DNA of 19,985 bases from Bacillota bacterium (lineage in GTDB: Bacteria; Bacillota; Clostridia; Acetivibrionales; DSM-2933), in NCBI GenBank assembly GCA_023430975.1, contig JAEYYB010000067.1, positions 1 through 19,985 on the forward strand. Direction: 5' to 3'. Below, piece after piece: positions 1 through 7,026 of this stretch (position 1 is the stretch's first letter; every line of letters begins with the position of its first letter). A program made the translations under genes and the position numbers. The notes under the pieces are model-generated. The model was not told the origin of the DNA. It did not search any database and saw nothing but the letters and a program-made list of their open reading frames with translations.

Positions 1-2
1 TG

Positions 3-8
3 TATAAT
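3..8 (+). promoter_or_regulatory. possible -10 box at the window edge
   Basis: TATAAT lies at the left edge; any -35 element would fall outside the window. It could start a leader of about 130 nt for the GH9 cellulase, but a lone -10 in AT-rich DNA is weak evidence. Confidence 0.2.
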
Positions 9-98
9 GGTAATAATAACTGGAAAATTTAATAACGAATTTTACTGATTTTTAGGGGTAAAACAGAAATGTGAAGTCTTAAAAATTAGATAAATAAA

Positions 99-119
99 GC
101 CCTCGGAGTTTCCGAGAGC
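99..119 (+). promoter_or_regulatory. hairpin in the cellulase 5' leader
   Basis: A perfect 6-bp stem (CTCGGA at 102-107, TCCGAG at 111-116) with a 3-nt loop, extended by an outer GC/GC pair across one mismatch. No U-run follows, so it is not a terminator. It sits about 20 nt upstream of the AGGAGG of the cellulase. Its role is unknown; mRNA stabilisation is one option. Confidence 0.4.
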
Positions 120-145
120 ATACAGAATAAATATAGGAGGTAAGT

Positions 146-2650
146 ATGAGTAAGAGGAGAAGAACAAACAAAAAAGTAGCATTTCTTTTATCAATTGCTT
201 TTGCAGTATCAACTATCATTGTACCCCAGACAGCTTCAGGTGCAGCAGACTACAACTATGGGGAGGCTCTTCAGAAGGGGATCATGTTCTATGAATTTCA
301 GCGATCCGGCAAGCTTCCTGACAATATGCGGACAAACTGGCGTGGAGACTCAGGAATGACTGACGGAGCAGATTCGGGCCTGGATTTGACAGGCGGATGG
401 TATGATGCAGGCGACCATGTCAAGTTTAATCTTCCCATGGCATACTCAGCTACCATGCTGGCATGGAGCGTTTACGAAAACCGGAGCAGCTATGAAAAGA
501 GCGGGCAGCTTCCATACATACTGGATAACATAAAGTGGGCAACAGATTATTTAATAAAATGTCATCCAAGTCCTAATGTATATTATTACCAGGTTGGTGA
601 CGGAGGACCTGACCATAATTGGTGGGGACCGGCAGAATGTATTCAAATGAAAAGACCATCATATAAGGTTGATTCGTCAAAACCGGGATCGACGGTTGCT
701 GGGGAAGCTGCGGCAGCACTGGCTGCAGCATCGGCCATATTTAAGGCTACAGATCCCGAATATTCGGCAGAATGTCTTAAGCATGCGAAAGAACTCTTTG
801 CTTTTGCCGATACAACAAAGAGTGATGCAGGATATACTGAAGCAGCAAGTTTCTATAAATCATGGAGCGGATTCTATGATGAACTTACATGGGCATCCAT
901 GTGGATATATCTTGCTACCGGTGATGAAACATACCTTAAAAAGGCTGAAAGCTATGAGCCGAATTGGGCGAGAGAAAATCAAAGTACTACTATAAAATAC
1001 AAATGGGCTCACTGCTGGGATGACAAACTTATGGGCTCTTTATTGCTCCTTGCAAGGGCTACTAACAAGCCTCTTTATAAGGAATGTTTCGAAAGACACC
1101 TTGACTACTGGACAACAGGAGTGGGATCAAACAAGATAACATATACTCCTAAAGGATTGGCTTGGTTAGATACATGGGGGTCATTAAGGTATGCAACAAC
1201 AGAAGGGTTTTTAGGAAGCGTATATGCTGAGTGGTCAGGTGCAGATTCTACAAAGGCAGCAACATATAAAAGCTTTGCCAAAAGCCAGATTGATTATGCA
1301 TTAGGAAGCACAGGAAGAAGCTTTGTAGTTGGATTTGGGACTAATCCTCCCGAGCATCCACATCACAGAACAGCACACAGCTCATGGTCCGATCAGGACA
1401 CGGTGCCCGACTATCACAGACATGTTCTTTACGGTGCACTTGTAGGCGGACCAAATTCGTCTGACGGTTATAAAGATGAAGTTAAGGATTTTACTGCTAA
1501 TGAGGTTGCGTGTGACTATAATGCAGGATTTGTTGCATTATTATCATATATGTTTGGTAAGTACGGCGGAACTCCAATACCGGATTTCAAGGCAATAGAG
1601 AAGCCTACAAATGAAGAATTTTTCGTTGAAACATCAATTAACGGTAAGGGTGACAACTACATAGAAATAAAGTCATTGACCAATAACAGGTCAGGTTGGC
1701 CTGCAAGAGTGTCAGACAAATTATCATATAGATATTACTTAGATATAACTGAAGCGATTAAAGCAGGTTATAAAGCAGAAGATATGGTTGTTTCGACCAA
1801 CTATAATGATGGTGGAAAGGCATCAAGCCTTAAGCCTTATGATGTAGAAAAAAATATATACTATGTGGAGGTTGACTTTACTGGAACAAAGATTTATCCA
1901 GGTGGACAGTCCAACTACAAAAAGGAAGTACAGGTAAGAATAGAGGGACCAAAGGACACCAAGTTCTGGGATAACACAAATGATTTCTCCTTTAAGGGCG
2001 TTGCACCACAAGGGGAGACTCCTAAATTGAATAAGTACATAACAGTTTATGACAACGGAGTGAAGGTGTTTGGTGATGAACCAAACGGTTCTACTGTCCC
2101 AAGTCCGTCATCATCTGTTAAACCATCAGGTACACCTACTGTATCTCCTACAAATACTCCTGTCCCTTCAGGAGAACCTACTGTATCAAGTAGGCCCATC
2201 AGTGGGTATGTTTACGGATCAGGCTACAAGGTTGAACTCGAAGGAACACAGTATTATGCTACATCAGACTCAAATGGGTACTTTATAATAAATGATGTTG
2301 CACCCAATTCACAAGGGTATACTGTTAAAATTTCAAAAAGTAAATTTTTAGCGAGAAGAGTTACCACCAAAATTCCAATTAATTACTATAGTATTTTAAT
2401 ATCAGATAAAAATAATCCTATAGGCTTAGTGATAGGTGACTTAAACAATGATGAAGCTATAAATATTGGAGACGTAATAATGATGGCTACTTCCTATGGC
2501 ACAGTAGCTGTTGAGGATAGATACCGTCCTGATATGGACTTAAATGATGATGGTGTAATAAATATGTCTGATATAATTGTTATTGCACAGAATTTTGGAA
2601 GAACATCTGCAGACTACCCACCAATTTATGTTCCTCTTCCGCAGGGATGA
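146..2650 (+). CDS. secreted GH9 cellulase: GH9-CBM3c-linker-X-module-dockerin
   Basis: An 834-residue cellulosomal endoglucanase, probably processive because of its GH9-CBM3c architecture. AGGAGG lies 5 nt before the ATG. Residues 1-33 are a signal peptide (basic N-terminus, hydrophobic core, A-S-G-A end). The GH9 domain spans about 37-475, with the DAGD motif at D87-D90, the HPHHR/HSSW substrate-site histidines, and the catalytic acid E453 in TANEVACDYNAGF. A CBM3c follows (about 476-625), then a Ser/Thr/Pro linker (about 648-684). Residues about 685-757 resemble the X-module found before the CipA type II dockerin (NGYF, YTVKIS). The dockerin (about 762-825) has two Ca-binding repeats, each ending in a GDV or SDI helix. 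The X-dockerin pairing points to a type II rather than type I interaction, so the enzyme may bind an anchoring or primary scaffoldin carrying type II cohesins. The dockerin type is inferred by resemblance. Confidence 0.95.
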   Translation: MSKRRRTNKKVAFLLSIAFAVSTIIVPQTASGAADYNYGEALQKGIMFYEFQRSGKLPDNMRTNWRGDSGMTDGADSGLDLTGGWYDAGDHVKFNLPMAYSATMLAWSVYENRSSYEKSGQLPYILDNIKWATDYLIKCHPSPNVYYYQVGDGGPDHNWWGPAECIQMKRPSYKVDSSKPGSTVAGEAAAALAAASAIFKATDPEYSAECLKHAKELFAFADTTKSDAGYTEAASFYKSWSGFYDELTWASMWIYLATGDETYLKKAESYEPNWARENQSTTIKYKWAHCWDDKLMGSLLLLARATNKPLYKECFERHLDYWTTGVGSNKITYTPKGLAWLDTWGSLRYATTEGFLGSVYAEWSGADSTKAATYKSFAKSQIDYALGSTGRSFVVGFGTNPPEHPHHRTAHSSWSDQDTVPDYHRHVLYGALVGGPNSSDGYKDEVKDFTANEVACDYNAGFVALLSYMFGKYGGTPIPDFKAIEKPTNEEFFVETSINGKGDNYIEIKSLTNNRSGWPARVSDKLSYRYYLDITEAIKAGYKAEDMVVSTNYNDGGKASSLKPYDVEKNIYYVEVDFTGTKIYPGGQSNYKKEVQVRIEGPKDTKFWDNTNDFSFKGVAPQGETPKLNKYITVYDNGVKVFGDEPNGSTVPSPSSSVKPSGTPTVSPTNTPVPSGEPTVSSRPISGYVYGSGYKVELEGTQYYATSDSNGYFIINDVAPNSQGYTVKISKSKFLARRVTTKIPINYYSILISDKNNPIGLVIGDLNNDEAINIGDVIMMATSYGTVAVEDRYRPDMDLNDDGVINMSDIIVIAQNFGRTSADYPPIYVPLPQG

Positions 2651-2714
2651 TGTAAGATATAGACAGCCACAATTTATTGTCCGTTATAATACTATATAGT
2701 AGGAATTGAATTCT

Positions 2715-3998
2715 ATGGTAATTATAATGGAAATATTGAGATTGGGCTCAACAGGGCCAAATGTAAAACTGATTCAAAGCCTTTTAAGAAAGATTGGATA
2801 TAGCATTGATGCAGTTGATGGATTTTTTGGAAATAACACCAGGCAGGCCGTTATAGCCTTTCAAAGAAATAACGGCCTTATACCTGATGGAATTGTTGGC
2901 CCAGCAACATGGGCGATTTTCGAGAATCTTCTGCTTGGTTATGACACATATGTTATAAGGCCGGGTGATACGCTATTTAATATTGCCAGGAAGTATTATA
3001 CAACTTTAAATGCCATACTGACTGCCAATCCGGGAATCAATCCAAATGCATTAAGGATAGGTCAGCAGATAATTGTGCCGTATGGAATTGATGTTGTTTA
3101 TACAGACATAGACTACACATATGAGATATTGGAAAGGCAGATTCGCGGACTTAGAGTAAGGTATCCATTTATAGAGATTGGTGTAGTGGGAAGAAGTGTT
3201 TTGGGTAAGAATTTATACTATATAAGACTTGGACGAGGTACAAAACAGGTTTCATATAATGCTTCCCACCATGCCAATGAATGGATAACAACACCTCTAT
3301 TAATGAAATTTGTAGAAAATTTCTCAAGAGCATTTTCTGTCGGAGGATTTTTAGGGGGGTATAACATACCTGACATATGGAGGCAGACAAGTATCTATAT
3401 TGTACCTATGGTTAATCCTGACGGAGTTGATCTGGTGAATTACTGGCCGAACTATACCGATCCGGCATATATAGAGGCGGCAAGGTTAAATAGAACAGGG
3501 CGTCCGCTTCCAAGTGTATGGAAGGCAAATATCCGAGGGGTTGATATTAATCTTAATTACCCGGCAGAATGGGAAAGGGAGCATGAGCTTGAGATTGAGG
3601 CAGGAATCACAGGACCTGCACCAAGAGACTATGGTGGACCTGCACCTTTATCGGAACCGGAATCTACTGCAATGGTAAACTTCACAAGAAACCGCAATTT
3701 CAGGCTGATTATTGCTTACCATACCCAAGGAGAGGTGATTTATTACGGTTTCCAAAACCTTGAACCGCCTGAAACACAAACTATTGCAGAGCTTTTTGGA
3801 AGAGTCAGTGGCTATGCAATATCCAATAATCCGGCAGAAGCGTCATACGCAGGTTATAAGGACTGGTTTGTTCAGGATTTTAGAAGACCGGGATTTACAA
3901 TTGAGGTTGGTTTGGGGGTTAATCCGATACCTATTACTCAATTTCCCACAATATATCGTCAGAATGAGGAAATATTGATATTGGGTGCTTTGGTATAG
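2715..3998 (+). CDS. PG-binding / LysM / M14 zinc peptidase
   Basis: Probable cell-wall peptidase, like the gamma-D-glutamyl-L-diamino acid endopeptidases of Gram-positive bacteria. Modules: a peptidoglycan_binding_1 domain (about 5-70), one LysM (about 77-122, YVIRPGDTLFNIARKYY), and a zinc carboxypeptidase domain (about 130-425). Visible catalytic features are HHANEW (zinc ligands His and Glu around 185-190), a third His in IIAYHTQGE, and the catalytic Glu in GFTIEVGLG. The substrate-site Asn-Arg of classical M14 enzymes reads NLNYP here. There is no signal peptide, as in several spore or wall-lytic members. The start chosen is the ATG at 2715, nine nt after AGGAA; a TTG at 2706 and an ATG at 2727 are alternatives. 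It follows the cellulase by 64 bp and the operon ends at the terminator at 4014. A functional link to the cellulase is not evident. Confidence 0.9.
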   Translation: MVIIMEILRLGSTGPNVKLIQSLLRKIGYSIDAVDGFFGNNTRQAVIAFQRNNGLIPDGIVGPATWAIFENLLLGYDTYVIRPGDTLFNIARKYYTTLNAILTANPGINPNALRIGQQIIVPYGIDVVYTDIDYTYEILERQIRGLRVRYPFIEIGVVGRSVLGKNLYYIRLGRGTKQVSYNASHHANEWITTPLLMKFVENFSRAFSVGGFLGGYNIPDIWRQTSIYIVPMVNPDGVDLVNYWPNYTDPAYIEAARLNRTGRPLPSVWKANIRGVDINLNYPAEWEREHELEIEAGITGPAPRDYGGPAPLSEPESTAMVNFTRNRNFRLIIAYHTQGEVIYYGFQNLEPPETQTIAELFGRVSGYAISNNPAEASYAGYKDWFVQDFRRPGFTIEVGLGVNPIPITQFPTIYRQNEEILILGALV

Positions 3999-4013
3999 TA
4001 GTATACCGTTAAA

Positions 4014-4056
4014 GGCTGTTGCACAACTTCAAAGTTGGTTTTGCAACAGCTTTTTC
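4014..4056 (+). terminator. strong intrinsic terminator
   Basis: A 9-bp stem (GCTGTTGCA at 4015-4023, TGCAACAGC at 4042-4050) plus an inner AAC/GTT pairing, followed directly by TTTTTCT. It closes the cellulase-peptidase unit. The rest of the gap to 4275 holds no confident promoter or gene. Confidence 0.9.
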
Positions 4057-4275
4057 TATTTGAGAAATCATGATGTTGTTATTTTATTCATGTCTAGGAA
4101 TTTATGGTGTGTATGTTACACAACATTTCCTCTCGACGACGATTAAGGTTCAAAAATAGCAAGGGATATTGTTTCTCTCAGTTTAATTATACCATGGGAT
4201 AAATTTAAATAACAGACTTATATTAAATAGCGATTGTGTATATCATAGAAGTATCATAGAAACAGGAGGAATACG

Positions 4276-6525
4276 ATGATAACCGATAAAAATACGTGGG
4301 AATATGAAAAGGACTACCTTAAAAGAGTTATCAACGAAATAAGTATTCAGCTTAATAACGGGGTTAATGCTGCAAGCAATTACAAAAAAGAAGCTATAGA
4401 AATGCAGAAGAATATGTGGGAGGATGTTAGATGTGCACCCACAAATTCATTTGACCTCGAAGCACCTGCTCAGATGTGGCAATATCAGATGGATTTAAAT
4501 AATCAAGCCCGGAAGTACAAATTATCAACGGATAAGGTAGGCCGACTTGAAAAGATGCATGAAAGTCCATACTTTGGAAGAGTGGACTTCATTGAAAATG
4601 GGGAGGAAAAGGCAGAACAAATTTACATTGGTATATACACCTTAAGCACAAACAATAACATGGATATCCTTGTTTATGACTGGAGGGCACCAATATCCAG
4701 CATGTTTTATGACTATGAAATCGGTGAATGTAGTTATGATTGTCCAGCAGGCTCAATTGGTGGACAATTGCTGCTTAAAAGGCAGTATAAAATTGAAAAT
4801 ATGAACATTGTATACATGTTTGACAGCAGTTTAAGTATAAATGATGAAATGCTCAAAGACATTTTGGGGAAAAGCACAGATAATAGGATGAAGACTATTG
4901 TGACTAGTATTCAAAGGGAGCAAAATGCTGTAATACGAAATAGTCAAAACAGGATACTTATCGTGGAGGGTCCCGCCGGCAGCGGAAAGACCTCCATTGC
5001 ACTTCACAGAGCGGCATATCTGTTATATAAATACAGGGAGAATATGAAGTCGGAAAATATTCTTGTTTTTTCTCCAAACCATGTGTTTGAAGATTATATT
5101 TCCAATGTTTTACCTGAGTTAGGTGAAGAGAATATAAGAAGAAGCACTTTTATTGATTTTTTCGAGAACATGCTTGACTCCAGATATCGGATAGAAACCA
5201 TGAATCAGCAGATGGAACATATACTAGCACATAATTTTGATAAAAGAAGACTACGCTCCATTAAGTTTAAAGCATCACCTCAGTTTCTCAATATCTTAAA
5301 AAGGTATATACAACATATTGAAGACGGTATGAGTACGAAATTTAAAAACTTGATATGCAATGGCACTCTTATAATATCAGCTGAAGAGATTTTAAGGACT
5401 TTTAAGGAGGATTATTTCCATTTTCCCTTTGCAAAAAGATTGGATAAACTTCGCCAAAGGCTATTCTATCTATTAGAACAGCATGAGGAAAAACGAATTA
5501 AGGAGCTATTGGAAAATCACATTAAAGAAAATGATTATAAGGAGGATACAATCACTGAAGAAGAGAAAAAGTCGATAGAACGAAAAGCAAAGGCGGAAGC
5601 TGAGCCATTAAAAATGGATATACTGCAAATGACATCCTTTGATATCTATATGCTATACATTGAATTCTTCAGGAATATCGAGTACTTTGCAAAGCCTGCT
5701 GATGAGAGGGAAAGCGAGGAACTCATTAGTTCTGCCAATTATACGATTCGCCAATTGGAACGTAACAACATAAATTACGAGGATGTGGCACCGATCATAT
5801 TACTTAAAACCCAACTTGATACGGTAAGTGACACAAAATCCATAAAGCATGTGATTATTGATGAGGCTCAAGACTATACAGTCATTCATTATGAAATTAT
5901 CAAGAAAGCCTTTAAGCATGCCAATATGACTATTCTAGGTGACTTGAACCAGTCTGTTAACGGGTATATGAACATAGGAAGCTTTGGTGCTATTTCTGAT
6001 ACGTTCAACTCAGAAGATGCCAATAGCATATCTTTAACAAAAAGCTACCGATCAAGCAAAGAGATTGCGGATTTTTGCAGAGAAATCCTTAGGACTCAAA
6101 GTAACCTGGAACAGTTAAACCGCCACGGCAATAAACCCAGGATAATTAAGGTTGATAAAAGCAGATTGTATAGGAAGATTGTCGATGATATCATGGAGTT
6201 AAAAGAAAAGGGGCATAAGCTGATAGCGGTTATATGTAAAACTGCCGGCCAATGCGAAGAATTGTATAAATCAATAAATTCATACGTGGATATAACCCTC
6301 ATTTCCAATCAAAATGAGATATACCATGGAGGTGTTGTTGTAATTCCGTCATATCTAGCCAAAGGCCTTGAATTCGATGCTGTTTTAGTAAATTCTATCG
6401 AGGATAGTGATTATTCCAGGGAAGAGGATAGAAGGGTCTTATATACAGTATGCACAAGGGCATTACATGAACTTTATTTATACTACTTTGACAGAATATC
6501 CAGCCTAATAAAAGATGTAGATTAA
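4276..6525 (+). CDS. helD: HelD-like RNA polymerase-associated SF1 ATPase
   Basis: A 749-residue UvrD/Rep-like protein of the HelD family, which in Bacillus-type bacteria uses ATP to clear stalled RNA polymerase. AGGAGG lies 6 nt before the ATG. The charged N-terminal region (about 1-80) fits the coiled-coil arm that enters the polymerase channel. Walker A is GPAGSGKT (232-239), Walker B is IIDEAQD (D529-D533), and GDLNQS, LTKSYRS and CTRALHELYL are helicase motifs III, IV and VI. The unstructured charged middle (about 410-450) is normal for the family. The last codon is followed by a TAA that is the first three bases of a palindromic mobile element. Reading across the removed element adds 12 residues before the next in-frame stop, so the present C-terminus is probably shortened by insertion. 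The ATPase assignment is firm; the polymerase role comes from family knowledge. Confidence 0.9.
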   Translation: MITDKNTWEYEKDYLKRVINEISIQLNNGVNAASNYKKEAIEMQKNMWEDVRCAPTNSFDLEAPAQMWQYQMDLNNQARKYKLSTDKVGRLEKMHESPYFGRVDFIENGEEKAEQIYIGIYTLSTNNNMDILVYDWRAPISSMFYDYEIGECSYDCPAGSIGGQLLLKRQYKIENMNIVYMFDSSLSINDEMLKDILGKSTDNRMKTIVTSIQREQNAVIRNSQNRILIVEGPAGSGKTSIALHRAAYLLYKYRENMKSENILVFSPNHVFEDYISNVLPELGEENIRRSTFIDFFENMLDSRYRIETMNQQMEHILAHNFDKRRLRSIKFKASPQFLNILKRYIQHIEDGMSTKFKNLICNGTLIISAEEILRTFKEDYFHFPFAKRLDKLRQRLFYLLEQHEEKRIKELLENHIKENDYKEDTITEEEKKSIERKAKAEAEPLKMDILQMTSFDIYMLYIEFFRNIEYFAKPADERESEELISSANYTIRQLERNNINYEDVAPIILLKTQLDTVSDTKSIKHVIIDEAQDYTVIHYEIIKKAFKHANMTILGDLNQSVNGYMNIGSFGAISDTFNSEDANSISLTKSYRSSKEIADFCREILRTQSNLEQLNRHGNKPRIIKVDKSRLYRKIVDDIMELKEKGHKLIAVICKTAGQCEELYKSINSYVDITLISNQNEIYHGGVVVIPSYLAKGLEFDAVLVNSIEDSDYSREEDRRVLYTVCTRALHELYLYYFDRISSLIKDVD

Positions 6526-6590
6526 AAGTGTTAATAATCTTACATTTGGTGAAAGACAAATGTAATAGATTTATCACTTTTAATGTAGAT
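6515..6590. mobile_element. 60-bp palindromic MITE-like element with 8-bp target duplication
   Basis: The element spans 6523-6582, with terminal inverted repeats TAAAAGTG / CACTTTTA that continue imperfectly inward (TTACATTTG / CAAATGTAA), so it folds almost entirely into one hairpin. It is flanked by an exact 8-bp direct repeat, ATGTAGAT, at 6515-6522 and 6583-6590. It has no coding capacity. A relative lies at 11718-11811. The element supplies the TAA stop of the upstream ATPase gene. The mobilising transposase is not in the window. Confidence 0.75.
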
Positions 6591-6660
6591 GATGAATATT
6601 ATACTCATGACACATTTATAACAGTATAAGTTGAGAATACACAATAGTTTTCTAAACATC

Positions 6661-6684
6661 AAAAAAAGCACATCTAAATGTGCT
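6661..6684 (-). terminator. distal terminator of the c-di-GMP riboswitch transcript
   Basis: On the minus strand, AGCACAT (6684-6678) pairs with ATGTGCT (6673-6667) around a 4-nt loop, and seven U follow (6667-6661). It stops leftward transcripts coming from the riboswitch unit or the MutS-like gene before they reach the 3' end of the HelD-like gene. Confidence 0.8.
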
Positions 6685-6711
6685 TCAAATACAATTTAAA
6701 TATTCTCTACT

Positions 6712-6755
6712 AAAAAAAAGTGGTATAAGGAAATATCATATTACCTAATTTCCTT
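6712..6755 (-). terminator. candidate riboswitch expression platform / terminator
   Basis: Minus strand: AAGGAAAT (6755-6748) can pair with ATTTCCTT (6734-6727), and an alternative GGTAA / TTATACC pairing abuts a run of eight U (6719-6712). The two overlapping pairings just after the c-di-GMP aptamer suggest a switchable terminator. Which pairing is used by the bound state cannot be told from sequence alone. Confidence 0.5.
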
Positions 6756-6789
6756 TAATTTATTTTAAAGAGTATAAACAGAAGCTTTT

Positions 6790-6872
6790 AATGGCGACCT
6801 GGCAATCATAGCTTATAGCTTTAGACCCACGGCTTTGCGTCATCTTCTTTCAAAGACTTTGCCCTGTTTCAT
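6790..6872 (-). promoter_or_regulatory. c-di-GMP-I (GEMM-I) riboswitch aptamer, orphan
   Basis: Read on the minus strand this matches the GEMM-I core closely: ACAGGGCAAAG, then a 5-bp helix closed by a GAAA tetraloop, then GACGCAAAGCC, GGGUCUAAA, a second helix (GCUAUAAGC-type), and UGCCAGGUCGCC as the tetraloop-receptor strand. It has its own promoter upstream (6932-6960) and terminators downstream, but no gene follows in the same direction: the next gene to the left is the 3' end of the convergent HelD-like gene. This class binds cyclic di-GMP. The output is unknown; a controlled antisense or stand-alone RNA is inferred. Confidence 0.92.
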
Positions 6873-6931
6873 AAGGTTCTACTTATATCTCCTTATACCC
6901 GTTAGTAGGGGAATTATTTAACCTCAATATT

Positions 6932-6960
6932 ATTATAGCATATCCAAGTATAAAAAGTAA
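6932..6960 (-). promoter_or_regulatory. sigma-A promoter for the riboswitch RNA
   Basis: Minus strand: -35 TTACTT (6960-6955), 17-nt spacer, extended -10 TGC-TATAAT (6940-6932). The predicted start is near 6925, giving a leader of about 50 nt before the aptamer. It lies after the stop of the MutS-like gene, so the riboswitch need not depend on read-through. Confidence 0.7.
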
Positions 6961-7026
6961 GTACTTTTGGTAAAATATTTTCTAGCTTTTATGTTAATTA
7001 TGATTACCTAATTTATTTCGCCTAAA

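Noticed and set aside
669..995. 108-residue open frame inside the cellulase gene
   Set aside because: A shifted-frame shadow of the GH9 catalytic domain, rich in Arg/Gln/Leu with no start signal.
4073..4126. ATGTTGT / ACAACAT inverted repeat upstream of the HelD-like gene
   Set aside because: Only 7 bp with a 40-nt AT-rich middle; it could be chance and has no supporting context.
6710..6737. Nine-codon minus-strand ORF (ATG-ATA-TTT...TAG) after the c-di-GMP aptamer
   Set aside because: Very short, buried in the predicted hairpin that leads into the U-run; more likely part of the expression platform.
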